Below are positions 22,840 through 34,142 of a stretch of 64,000 nt of DNA, one piece after another. The number at the start of each line of letters is the position of its first letter. Position 1 is the first letter of the stretch. The stretch comes from Gnetum montanum (taxonomy: Eukaryota > Streptophyta > Gnetopsida > Gnetales > Gnetaceae), in the NCBI GenBank assembly GCA_015680685.1, contig MNCI01007684.1:901039-965038 (forward strand), given 5' to 3'. The position numbers and the translations under genes were made by a program. The notes under the pieces are model-generated. The model had not been told where the DNA came from. It saw only the letters and a list, made by a program, of their open reading frames with translations, and searched no databases.

Positions 22840-23880
22840 CCTATCAGCATGGAATATGCATTCTTAAAAAATGGAAAGCTAATAATAATTAATGAAAATA
22901 TTTCTCTTGAATAGAAATAGATGTTATTGAATGTGGTCAATAAATGGCTAATGGCCTTTGCTTGGTCATATCCTAAACTCACAAGGATTGCTCCTAGGAT
23001 ATGCTAGCATTATATCTACACTGATTTGGCCATGAAGCCAAAGAGGCAGCTGCAATGGCAGTTGAATCCCAAATTAAAGCAAATTTTCAAAGAGAAAATC
23101 AAACAACTCCTCAAGGAAAGGTTATTAATCCCATTACAAGCAGACAATGGGTTAGCCCACTCGTGATTGTGCCAAAGAAAGGTGAAAAGTGGTGGATTTG
23201 CATTGATTTTTGGCTATTAAATATGGAAACATTTAAAGATCACTTTCCATTGCTATTTGTGGATCAAGTGTTGGACACTATTTTTGGGCATTACCATTAT
23301 AGCTTTTTGGATGGTTATAATGGCTATAACCAAATAGAAATCAAGCCAAAGGATCAAGCCAAACAACATTTATGAGTCCCTAGGGGACTTTTGCATATCA
23401 AAATATGCCATTTGGCCTATGTAATGCCCCTACTACATTTCAACACCTTGACTTAACTACTTTTCAGTTGTAGATTAGTAGTAGGATGGAAGTCTTCATG
23501 GATGACTTTTCTACCTATGGACCACCTTGAGCAAGTACTGAAAAGATGTGTCAAAACAAGCCTATGGATCAGTTAGAAAAAGAACCATTTGATGGTCTAG
23601 AAGTGAATTGTGTTGGGGCACAAAATCTCACAAGTAGAGATCAAGGTAGACCCCAAAAAGATAACGATCATTCAAGGAATTACTTGCCAACTAGAAAGTG
23701 TCAAAGATATTTGGTCATTCCTTGGACACACTAGCTACTACTAGTAATTTATATAGAATTTCTCTAAGATCATAAAACCATTAGTTGAGCTAACAAAGAA
23801 AGATGATTCACTATTTTCAACTAAGGAATGTGAAAAAACATTCTAATAGCAACTTCAATTCTATAGGCATTCAACTAGTC
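22840..23880 (+). pseudogene. Reverse transcriptase of G2, broken
   Basis: The linker starts SMEYAFLKNGKLIII near 22,848. The palm start has RQWVSPLVIVPKKGEK in the 106-codon open stretch 23,055-23,375, followed by a degenerate KDHFPL.FVDQVLD segment. The active-site FMDDFSTYG is at 23,495-23,521. Frameshifts lie near 23,145 and between 23,370 and 23,490. It corresponds to G1 positions 600-1,606 on the other strand. Confidence 0.85.
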
Positions 23881-24260
23881 TAGACCATTTAACATTATAA
23901 TAGATGCATCAAATTATGCCTTGGGGGACTGTGCTTACATAATTGGATGACAAAAAATTCCCATATTACATCCACTACACAAGCCGAAGCATTATGGGTG
24001 CACAACTAAACTACACCATCATAGAAAAAGAATTAATGGCAGTGGTGTTTGCTCTATAGAAGTTCAAGCACTATGTGCTTGGATACAAAGTGTTTGCCCA
24101 CATAGAAAATAGTGAAATTCTCTTCCTAATGAATAAGCTAATAATGAGTTCTTGTGTCATACAATGGTTAGTGATCTTGTAGGAATTTGATCTTATAATG
24201 GTAGATCAAAAGGGAACTAAGAATGTAGTTGCTGACCACTTGTCTTAATTGCAATGGGAA
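23880..24260 (+). pseudogene. RNase H of G2, broken
   Basis: The domain begins with IIIDASNYALG near 23,890-23,925 and ends with a VADHLS-like segment near 24,230-24,247. Between them the EKELMAVVF and FKHYVLGYKVF segments are recognisable but in different frames. This is the same domain as G1 77-530. Confidence 0.8.
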
Positions 24261-24499
24261 AATAAAGAGGAGGAAAGTCCACTATCTGATTAATTTCTTG
24301 ATGAAATTCTCTTTGCTAGGGCTATAACTAAACAATTTCCCACTGAGCCTAAATGATATGATGGCATTCTCACCTATCTTCTCACTCAAGAGATGCCACA
24401 AGGGTTGGACCACTCAAAGAAATAACAATTTCTTCTCTAGGTGAAATGGTTTATGGAGATCAATGAGCACCTCTACAAGGTGTGTGCCAATGGCCTAGT

Positions 24500-25640
24500 T
24501 CATTGGTGTGTCCCTGATGCTAATCAATTGTGTGTTCTCTAAGATTCCCATGAGGGACATTATGGGGGTCACTATGCTAAGAGAAGCACAACCATTAAAA
24601 TCCTAATGGTAGGGTATTATTGGCTAACAATTTTTAAAGATGCTCATCAATTTTTCCACTCTTGTGAATGCTACCAATAAGATGGTGGAGTAACTACTCA
24701 AACAGGGAGACCTTAGTAGTTGATTCAACCACTAAAATCCTTTGACATATATGGCATCGACTTCATGGGTTCCATCACATCCTTGTCAAATGAAAAGGTG
24801 TACATCCTAATTGCTATTGAGTATTGTATGAAATGGATAAAAGCAGTAGCTATCATCGATTGTACATCTTCTACTACTACTTGATTTGTACAAAAAAATG
24901 TTGTAAATAGGTTTGGTATGCCACATGCATTAATTTCTAATAATGGAACCCACTTTATGTGCACTACCTTTCGAAAGCTCATGTAGTGCTTGGGATTAAG
25001 CATAAATTGACAACACATTATCATGTCTAAGCTAATGGTCAAGTTGAGATCAAAAATAGGGAAATCACTAAGATTCTAATAAGAACTATTAGCAAATATG
25101 AGAGAGATTGGAATATGAAACTCAATGATGCCCTTTGGGCCTACTACTCAACATGGAAACTCCCTATTGACTACTCTCCCTATGAGCTTCTGTATGGAAA
25201 ATTGCCAACTCTTCCTATTCAATTTGAGCTCCATACACTTTGAACAACCTATGACCTTGACCTTGACTTATGTCTAGCATAAAAATAAATATTAATGAAT
25301 CTCAACTTTCTAGAAGAAAATCGATTTGTGGCCTTATCATTTAATGAGTTGTATAAGGAATTTAACAAAAAATGCCATGACATTAGAATTAGGAAAGTTA
25401 AATTTCAACTAGGATATAAGGTCCTCTACTAGAACCCCACACACGTACCTTAATGAACTAAATTCCAAATATTGTGGTAAGGACCTTATATCATTTATGA
25501 AACATTTCTATCTAGGGTCATGTTAATCTACAAACTTGAGAGCCCAAACAAGAAGTAGCTAGTCAACACACAACAAGTCAAACCAATCCACAAGCCTAAG
25601 CAAGCCAGTGAAACAAACATCTCATCAGATGGACAACCAT
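24500..25640 (+). pseudogene. Integrase of G2, broken
   Basis: Integrase inserts the cDNA into the genome. The HHCC zinc region is recognisable near 24,550-24,680 (DSHEGHYGGH, later CECY). The catalytic core starts with YGIDFMGSI near 24,755. The second catalytic Asp segment reads ISNNGTHF near 24,935 (family: ISDGGTHF), so the Asp is Asn. The third segment is NGQVEIKNREI near 25,035, after a frameshift. The C-terminal part includes LWAYYSTWK and SPYELLYGK. Stops occur throughout. The coding region ends near 25,640. Confidence 0.85.
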
Positions 25641-27667
25641 GCTCATTCTTTTGTATATCCTCCTTTAAACTTAGTCAAGGGGGAGATGGCCATCCATGCT
25701 AACTATATAAATGACTCCTCAATTTTTCATCTTTTTTTTACACATTTTTGTTTTACACCTTGTTATTTTTATATCTTTTTGTTTTATGCCTTCTGTATCT
25801 TATACCTTCTTGTTTTTGCGTTATTAATTTTTTTCAATTTTGTTTTATAACATCATTAATATATTTTATTTTTCTTAAATGTTTTACAATTTCTTGTATC
25901 TTTTTCTTTATTTTAGTGTGATTTTATTATTGTTTTCTAATAATAACATGCCTTATTGCCAACTAGCTATAGTGTAGTTTGTTTGATGTGGGTATGTGCT
26001 ATCTAGTTATTTGATTGTTGGTGTCTAGATTCTAGCTTTGAATCTTGTTACTGATAACTAGGACATGGTTTCTTTTTCATGAAATAATGAGTCCACAACA
26101 TCCACCCACCCACAAATGCTATGATTTTCTTTGTTTTAGAAGTATGAGGTCCTTTTTTCATTAATAAAACTCTAATGAACTTGTGACCATGGTAGTTTAT
26201 GGACTTGAAAAGGATTCAAAGGTGTGAACATGGTGTGACTTGAAGGAAACTTGATACTCTTTGTGCCTTTCTACTTACTTGGGTGTAGATGTGTTTTCAT
26301 GGATTTCTTATTGTTCCATGTTGACCAATAATAGGAAGTTGAATAAGTCTTTGCATGGTGTGGTTCCCATTCAAAAAAAAAAATTATAACAAAACAAAAA
26401 AATGATGGGAATTCAAAGCACACCCCTTAGAAAAAATAAATGGGGTACAAGCACTAGTTATGGGACTAGACAGACATGTTACCCATGCCTGGAGGTCCCC
26501 TCTAACTAAGGCCCTTTCTCACTTCTTGCTTCTCTTTTCTTTTTAAATAAGGAATGATAGTTGTTCTGTGGGAGCACTCTTGTATCTCAAGGGGGTGGAT
26601 TGGTCTTAGAGTGGTAATGCAAAGTCATTGAATGTGATTGGTTTTGGTCTGGACTAAGGATGAATTTTATCAAGTCATTTAACCACAAAATTCCTAAGGG
26701 ACTTCATGTGACCTTAATCAGGAACTCCATTCCACTTTCTCTCTCATCCATCTATGTTTTCCATACCTCACCTAACTACCAATGTTCATGTTCTTATTCT
26801 ATGTCTTGGTTTGATGTGTCAAAATTCTTAGGTAGTTTTTTCTAGGTTTTGGTACTTAACTTTTCGTAAGCAATAATCATCCATGGGGCTCACAAACTCC
26901 TTGGTTTGAAATTATGCAAGGGAAATAAGGGCATATACCTACTTTGGGGAGGATCCATTTGCATACCCTTTTGGTTGGGCTATTTAAGTTCTTTATCCTT
27001 AGGCATTCTCATAATCAAATCCTTTGTGTGTCCCATCGATAACATCTAATTATGCACATTTTCACAACATTTTTCATTGAAATTCTCTTTTTATTTATTG
27101 TGAATTCTTTAACCCTCTTCAAGCATTTCATCACATTTGGACTTTTCAAAATTTAATAATGGAAAACTTATCCATTTCACCCTATTTTTTAGTCTTCCTA
27201 CTAACCCTATTAAAGGAATAAATCCACCATAATCACAACTTAACCAAATGTAACTACCAACAAGACAAGGTACCTAAAAGCTATATGTTACATATTGCAC
27301 ACTAATCTATGATTTTTTTATGATTGCAATGGGAAGGGTGGATTCAAAGTTAGACTATCGTCACCAAGGAAGAAGTGATAGCATCATGCGATGAGGACCC
27401 TTCATGATCATTGAATCTTCTCCCTTGCTCTTCAGCTGCTAGAGGAGTTGGATGTTAGTTTTGCCTAGGGTGTTCAATTCTATTGTCATGAACACCCAAT
27501 TTTGTAAAAAATTGTAAATCCATACACTTGGGTACTTAGAATCTATCTGTTTCATCTGAGTTAGTTTGCATGTTAGTAAATAATCCCATACCTTGCCAAT
27601 CTCATGTAAGGGACTTGTTTCTCCTTTTGTTCACTTGAGGATGACATTTCATTTAGTTGTAGGGGTA
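25640..27667 (+). other. 3' UTR and polypurine tract of G2
   Basis: This interval of about 2 kb starts with 'agtcaagggggagatgg', continues with a T-rich stretch (25,730-25,960), a 'gcatggtgtggttcccat' area at 26,350 and a 'gacatgttacccatgcc' area near 26,470, and ends with GTAGGGGTA directly before the 3' LTR. The same blocks in the same order are found on the minus strand at 57,951-59,930 (G3) and 55,590-57,061. No domain-bearing ORF was found. Confidence 0.7.
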
Positions 27668-28543
27668 TGATGAAGTGTATTTTTGTCAACTCCAATATCA
27701 AATATTTGATATCAGAGCCCTAATATAGGATACCTGATATTAGGGGCCAAGGACCAATGTCAAATATTTGATATCACAGGATGTGTGCCAGCCTAAAATA
27801 TAGTGCTTAGGCACATGGTTTGGACATAAGTTTTGTCATAGCATAACAAAGCTCTTATAGTTTCTTTTCTCTAGAGTTAGAATATTCTCCAAAGTGCCCA
27901 CAGTAGGAGTTATTGAGTGTATGGATCTTTATTTAAGCATTGTTGTACCTAAGCACAACAATGTGTGTGGCAATAAAGATAAGCTTTTTAATAAACCTTA
28001 TAGCACCTTGGCTAGATTAATTACTTTATTCATGCATTTAATGTTTTGCATAATTTCCTTTAATGCTTCCAAGTAATTAAGCTAATTAAGCTAGCTAGAT
28101 TAAATAGCAATTAATTATGCACATAAGTACAATTGCTTTGAGCATGTGCATGATACTTGGTAATCCTAGTAACACTTAATGTTTGGTAACCCAATAGCAT
28201 TATATGTATTCAAGATGTGTACAGAAAGTGGGACTAGATACTTATGTTAGGATAGTTAATAATTAGCAATCAAATTTGTTAAATTAGTCCATTAATTAAG
28301 TTTCAACTTGCTATTAATCATAAAAAAATAAAATATAAAATAATAAAAATCATGTGCCTCAATTACACTTAACCATACAACTAAGCTTCACAAGTGTAGT
28401 TGGGAAGACAACGATCATCGCAATATGATTTCATGCCCTCAAACTAGTATACTTAGGAACTTAAGGTTTGTGGAATTCGACTAGATCACATATGAATGTT
28501 TGTGATTCGTATGGTTGAGCATAGGGGTATTCAATGCTCATCA
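27668..28543 (+). repeat. 3' LTR of G2, shared edge of duplication copy 2
   Basis: Starts TGATGAAGTG and ends TGCTCATCA. It keeps the segments missing in the 5' LTR ('atttgatatcagagccc' and 'aacaatgtgtgtggcaataaag'). The sequence after it (28,544 onward) matches 2,791 onward, so this junction existed before the duplication. Confidence 0.85.
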
Positions 28544-28574
28544 ATCTACATCATTTATAACATCACAATTCAAG

Positions 28575-30010
28575 CATAAGATACTAATTATGATGCATTT
28601 CTATGTGAAAACATTTGTGATGATTCAAAAGCTCATGTTAGAGTTATTTATTTAAAGTAGGGTGTCTTACGATTCACTTTCACTGCTATAACATTAACAA
28701 TAGTTGATCCATTTTTGTTTGATTTTTTAAGCTCTTCATGTAAAAATTTATATCTTAAACCAAATTTTTTATTTACAATTTTCCTATAAATTATATAGAA
28801 TTCTTTACAAAATTACAATATGTTATGAGGTCCAAACCTTTTACTTAAGTTTATGATACACTACAACCTTGTAATAAACATAAGGGTATAACCACTACTA
28901 ACTACCTAAAACCTTCATATATGTTGTAGGATCCACATTACATTTTTATTTTGGAAGAACTCAAATTCATCAAATAATTTTTATTTTATTTTTGTTTGGA
29001 TGTCTTGAAGTTTACTCAAAACTATGCTCCACCAAGTTTGATCCTAAACATCCTACATTCAACATGGAGAGAGGGCATGTAAAACCAATGCTTGAAAATA
29101 ATATTATGAAATTGAAATTGAAAGGATTTTATTGCATTCACTAAGATTGAGACTTTTGGATAAGGAACAACAAAAATAGAAGCTTAAGAAAATGTTTATG
29201 GGGGAGTTGGAACTCAAAATAATTGAAACATAAGTACACCCTTAGATTTATAAAAGTTTATAACTTAGTGCTACCTCGTAGAATCGAACCTATGACTTGG
29301 GGTTACCATGTTTAAGAAAATGATTATGAATCCATCAGGATCTCTATTATGTAATTTTATTAGTTAAAAATACAAGTATGTTATTATTTTAAAACCAAAG
29401 CACACATGCTCTAATTAGTATCTCCATCCATTATATTTATATTTTAAACCTTTATACCTGTAAATTATTTTCATATTAATCATGAATTATCCTTCAATCC
29501 TTCACCTATCTCAAAGGTACTAAGATGACGAAGCTAATATTTTTACTTATAATGTTATCTACAATATGATTGGCAATTAGCACCATATCAAAACATAACC
29601 TTCTTAATAACTCTAATTCTAATTGTTACTTTTAATCTACAAATCGACTCAAAAGGAAAAGAATAGCAACATACTTTCATCTCCAAAATAATGCAGACTA
29701 TCATTTCATATCAACTAGAGTTGATATCATTTTTAAAGTCTACTAAAATATGGTACAAAAGTTACACAATATTTAGCAAAAAATAAAGGAAGTGGAAGCA
29801 TTACATAACTAAGGTGTCTAAACTACTCAAATGATATTATAGCTTGTTTTTCTTTGGTAGTGATGGCATCACAAAAATAGTTTCCTAAGCTACTTTAATA
29901 TTTGATGTTCAACTTTTGATATCATGCTTTGAGTTTCCTCTAGCAATTGTAGAATTTGTCATTTGTTGCAACATTTACTGATAGTCACATCCTCCATCAC
30001 TAGTATAATT
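28575..30010 (+). repeat. Exon-like module, copy 2a
   Basis: Close partner of 2,815-4,250 and distant partner of 8,700-10,030 and 51,290-52,610. It includes the B-box-like AGGTTCGATTC on the minus strand at 29,281-29,291. Frames are destroyed. Confidence 0.55.
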
Positions 30011-30098
30011 AATACATTGATACAAAAATTAAACTGATAACCTACTCCCTCGCTATTGTAACTAATACATTAAAGACTCACAAAGATGTGATTATTCT

Positions 30099-30284
30099 TT
30101 AGTCACGGGGGGCACAAGCCAGATAGATACAAAACTTGATTTCGAAATGCTCCTTTGGACGATACTTGAGCTTGGTTTCATTCTCATAAATGTTTTCAAA
30201 ATATCCTTTGGCCCATTGTAGGGCTGGAGCACAGCCCTCTTCCATCGTTCTATTTGCCATAGCATCAACTTCATGCGTTTTGTT
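30099..30284 (-). pseudogene. Well-preserved terminal-exon-like ORF, unknown family
   Basis: On the minus strand an uninterrupted 61-codon frame runs from just after a pyrimidine-rich stretch ending in TAG (acceptor-like, 30,285-30,305) to a TAA at 30,099-30,101. It contains EVDAMANRTMEEGCAPALQW and ends FCIYLACAPRD. Base composition is less AT-rich than the surroundings and CpGs are retained. Copy 1 lacks this block (gap near 4,290-4,320). It could be the last exon of a host gene or a captured fragment. I do not recognise the protein. Confidence 0.4.
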
Positions 30285-30769
30285 CTAGCACTATTAAAAC
30301 AAAAATCAAAATAGAGAACCCATATAAATTGGTAAATCCTAGCATACCATCATGTATGCATATGCTTAGATTATAGCTTTGTGTTCGGTGGAAGTGTGAA
30401 GATAGAGATGGATAAGGTTGGTCGATGAAAAAAATAAGATGGATAACGTTGGTCGATGAAAAAAATAAAAAGGTATTTATCTAGCCTTTTCATCATTATA
30501 ACCAGAGAAGGATAAGAATACCATTACTATTTACAAACCTAAAGTTGTGCTGATGATACGACTAATGAGTTTGCCTTTAATAAAAGTTTGATTTTAATGC
30601 ACTTTAAATGGATTGCACCACATCGGTTCAGTGCTGACACCAAATTCTAATGTTATCACTAACACTGGATACTCGTATTTGGCACTCTTACTCGTCCATC
30701 AGGAGGGTCGTGGCCCTTCACAATTGCATGACGTTAGACTAATTGGCACTGTATCCATGATTTCATATT

Positions 30770-30990
30770 GAGCAACTTAAAAAATGAAGTTCATTAGCTC
30801 CAGCCAGGATTTCATGTTGTTCGTGAGTGTATATCTTGCGTTTTTATATGGAAATTTAACTCCACACGTTTTTATAGAATTGAATTTTGCAACCAGGAGC
30901 ATCGGTGACGCCGTGTAATGTCGCCACCACCTCCGCAACCAACGCATAACATTACCACCACGTGAAACATTAAATTCTATGCGCCGGAGA
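30770..30990 (-). pseudogene. Subtilase C-terminal Fn3-like fragment, copy 2
   Basis: Readable pieces in shifted frames on the minus strand resemble the tail of plant subtilases: a VVATLHGVTDAPGCKIQFY segment, then KFPYKNARYTLT and KSWLELMNFIF, corresponding to the family pattern in which VTNVG precedes GVKV..P..L.F and a YKVTF-like strand. It aligns with 4,735-4,930. It is separated from the rest of the subtilase sequence (32,345-32,930) by the insert at about 30,985-32,340. CpGs are largely intact. Confidence 0.6.
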
Positions 30991-32340
30991 TTCACGATTC
31001 CCTATAAATTTTGACGCGTCGGATTCGGAAGCGCGTACAAAAGCGTATTAAATTCGCAGTGGGTACGTATTTCATAATTTTCAATGAAATTTTGTCTGGA
31101 TTTGTACATACACATTGATATGGTCACCTGGATTTGTACATACACATTGATATGGTCACCTTGCATTTCCTCGTATTGTTATTGCCTTTTTAGTTCTTGC
31201 GAATCTCTGCATTTTGCATTAAAATCTTACATATCTTACATACCAAAAATTTCATTTCATTGTTAAGTGGCAAGCAAGCAATTAAGATTCATGGCATCGG
31301 CATGAGACGGACCACAGAAAACAAGGGAGTACGAATAAATAAACAAACACACGGAAATCACGAAAGGGCTACTATGGTAACGGATGGCCGAAGGGGCAAG
31401 TATGGGTCATACGGAAAGTGTTGGATGGGGCGTGCGAGGAAAACATTGCATTTGCATGGATTCGCCTGGCTTTGGGAGCGTCAAAGGTTCCGCCATGACT
31501 CACACATTCTCGGGTGTTTATTGTTCATTGCTGGTTTTGCTCTTTTTCTCATATCTCTGCTTAAAAAAGAAAAAACAAAACATGGTCATTGTCATGGGTC
31601 ATGAGTCATGAACATGATGACGGTGGATGCTTGTTCAACTATTTTAAAAATCTGTTTGCTTATAAAACAACCAAGCCCACCAGCACATGGACAATGCCCA
31701 TATGCAAGCTCATGGTGCTCTATTTTTATTTTCCCCTTCATCATGACTAGTGAGATGGGCTGTGCCTAGTTTAGTTAAGTTGTGTATTCTTATAATACGG
31801 TCATCTTCAATGGGGCCTACTCACAAGTAGTGCCTAGGGTGCTACTCACAGGTAGTCCTTGAACAAAAGTATTAGCAACCTGATTTGTTATAAATTTGGT
31901 TGAGGCTTGAGGCTTAATTTCAGTTTTGGAAATATTGAATTGAGTAACAAAAGGATTTCATTTTATTGCTGTCATTTTGGTTGTTGCAGAAATTATATGT
32001 TTGGCCAGATTATGGTTCCTGACTAAGGAAATGGATTTAGTGCCCTCCATACCTTTGCAAATTTTCTTGCTTCAATTTAATGGTGATATTGCAATCTTCT
32101 CTGCAATTTTTAAGCATTAACAATATTTTGGATTTACATTGTACTTGTTCTATGTTTTACAATGTATTTTTATGATGTATGAGATTTAATTTTTTAAAAA
32201 AACTAATATGTTTAAATTTTCTCTATCACGTCCTCGGCTACTACGAACCCCGTACCCACTTTTTTTTTTGAGGCACACGTACCCAAACATGTTCAAAATC
32301 ATGAATCCTTGATACCTCGCTTCCACGAATCAGATTCTTT
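30985..32340. other. CpG-rich insert splitting the copy-2 subtilase pseudogene
   Basis: Copy 1 has only about 45 bp at this place, continuing the subtilase frame after YPSI. The insert begins with a CpG-dense patch (30,980-31,070, including GACGCGTCGG) preceded by CTATAAAT. It contains a perfect two-copy 32-bp tandem repeat at 31,096-31,159, a GC-richer stretch to about 31,510, AT-rich DNA, and another CpG-bearing stretch at 32,225-32,330. No LTR, TIR or clear target duplication was found. Open frames at 31,197-31,611 have no recognisable domain. Confidence 0.5.
31096..31159 (+). repeat. Perfect 32-bp tandem repeat (two copies)
   Basis: Two identical 32-bp units, each beginning CTGGATTTGTACATACAC and ending GGTCAC. 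Perfect identity in a window where other repeats have diverged points to a recent duplication. Confidence 0.9.
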
Positions 32341-32344
32341 TGAT

Positions 32345-32930
32345 GCATAGATTAAACTGTTATGGAAGGATAACTGAAGTTGTGAATGCTTGGTTTTTTG
32401 GTAAGGTTGTTAAAATTCTTTCTCATGATGCCCTTGATATGTGTTAAGCTATATTTCAAGCTGTAGAAAAATTTCATGTAGTCTTCATTGGACAGGTCAT
32501 ACACTAGGCTGGGGCTAACTATACCTTGTTTGGATCTACATGACCTGAACCATAGTTGAAGGGGGCCAGCTGGTACATGCGATGCATTCATAATGTTTGT
32601 TCTGTTGTTGTCCATTGTTGTTGCTATGGTCAAGATTGCAGACTTGATGGCTGCTGGACTCCATCATGGGTGTGCTCCCCTTAACAAGGCTGCAACACCA
32701 GATGCATGTTGGCATTTGTCAAAGAAAAAGCTTATGGGAGATGATGCTTTAGAATATGTTGCAAGAATGTTTTTTTTCCTAGAGCTGTTATATCAAGCTT
32801 TAGCATATCATGCGTAAGATTGTTTGATCCTTGAGATGAGAAGGCTGCCATCATTGGGGTAGGTCTTGTATCCAGTTTTGTAGTTGCATGTATATTGGGT
32901 AAAATAAAGAAACTACTTTTTATTCAGTGA
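32345..32930 (-). pseudogene. Subtilisin-like serine protease pseudogene fragment, copy 2
   Basis: A minus-strand open stretch (32,352-32,633) contains SPSLVYDLSNEDYMKFF, the family's PGLVYD..T.DY..FLC segment, and ends HNFSYPSITV. Upstream (32,640-32,890) the pieces MDTRPTPMMAAFSSQG and ITALG match copy 1. Compared with copy 1 there is a net in-frame loss of 42 nt after 'tgttggcat' (about 32,716), which removes the GTSMSC segment with the catalytic Ser. The protein continues in the 30,770-30,990 piece after the insert. Non-functional. Confidence 0.8.
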
Positions 32931-33012
32931 TTCTAAATGAGATAGGTGGCTATAAAGATGCATGAGGCATGACATTCATACTTAAATGTTTTTAATATTT
33001 TAAACTTTTAAA

Positions 33013-33200
33013 TGTAACATGTGTTTAGGCATTGAAGGTTGCATAAACCATCATTGTAGAGCACCACCGGTGTGAAAGAAGTATCTGAATGCCAAAATTA
33101 ATCGAAGGCATCACTGGTTGGAGGTTAGTTCCATTTGCTTCTGCATTTTGTACTTTGATTACTTGTGCAATATGATTTTCTACACAATTCTTTTCTTACA
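33013..33200 (+). repeat. 5' LTR of the copia element (probably internally deleted)
   Basis: 33,038-33,200 aligns with 38,691-38,851 (GGTTGCATA.ACC, GTGTGAAAGAAG.ATCTGAA, TCCATTTGCTT.TGCATT, TTTTCTTACA). The first 25 bp do not align directly with the bases before 38,691, but resemble 38,505-38,530 (TAACATGT.TTTA..CATTG). I infer that this LTR has lost a central segment. Confidence 0.65.
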
Positions 33201-34142
33201 ATAGATCTCTGTCTTGATGCAATTTTTGATGATGGTACAATCTAGAAACAACATTCTTTAATATTTTTGCACTTTCTAGTTTGAGGAAGATCGCTTGCTT
33301 CTAGTTTTTGCCTAGTGAAAAAGATTTCACTCTCACATTTTGTTGCATTCTTGTGCATTGTAAATCCAGTTAAATGTTGAAATTGTTAAATAGTAGAAAA
33401 TAAAAACCATTATTGTTGTGGCAATGAGGATATTTTCTTTTGTTGTTTTTTCACTTTGGAGATTATGGAAAGCTAGTTTGGTTGTGTTGTCTGCAATTTT
33501 TCTTAGTGCAACAATCTATAGTTTGCATCGTTGGCTTACAATAGTTTGTTATGTAAATGTTTTTAAAAGTTGAGCATGAAAATGATAGCTTGCAATACTG
33601 ACACAAATTTCCTGCTTTCCATATACACTTTCTTTTGTCTTGGGTTTTGTATAACGATTTGGTTTAAATTAAGCGAGTTTAAGGCTAACAAATGTCTACT
33701 CCCTCTAATTATCAATTTTATGCATATTTTTCATATGTATGCATCATTTTCTACATATGAATTATATCTAGTGATCTATATAATTTTGTATAATTAAGGA
33801 GTAGCCAAAACATCTTTAATTATGCAAAATTATGTACTAAGAGCTTTTGGATTACATATGATAGACAACATTAAAAGATTGTAATAAATCATATGTAATA
33901 TTAGGAACTTTTATTGTATTTAATATGATTAATTAGGATGATATGTTAAATTATTTTTCTTAATTTTCCCACAAGGATTAAGAAAAGGAATATAATTTAA
34001 TAATTTCATCATAAGTATATATGAATTTGTTTGAATTAAAATTTAGCCCACAAGTAATTTTATGTCATTTGATTCATATTTTTCATGATTTACATTGGTA
34101 AATGTCTTATGGTATTTTAACCTCAAATTTAGTGCGATAAGC
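33201..34142 (+). other. 5' untranslated region of the copia element
   Basis: AT-rich sequence between the left LTR and the gag start, without recognisable domains. It is unusually long for a copia leader, so part may be a secondary insertion. Not found elsewhere in the window. Confidence 0.4.

Larger units (their letters stand above)
18623..28543 (+). mobile_element. Athila-like Ty3/gypsy retrotransposon G2, near full length, dead
   Basis: The layout is 5' LTR (18,623-19,402), PBS, gag, protease, RT, RNase H, integrase, long 3' UTR, polypurine tract and 3' LTR (27,668-28,543). All coding domains are present in order but interrupted by many stops and frameshifts. The flanks do not show a matching 5-bp duplication (AGTTG on the left, ATCTA on the right), so the ends may have recombined with another element. 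The Athila-like assignment rests on protease and RT sequence, the FMDD motif, and a PBS that resembles the Asp-tRNA PBS after transitions. Confidence 0.85.

Noticed and set aside
31197-31611. Two overlapping frames of 135 and 75 codons in the CpG-rich insert
   Set aside because: No domain, no homologous copy in the window to test conservation, and the two frames overlap. Kept only as part of the insert description.
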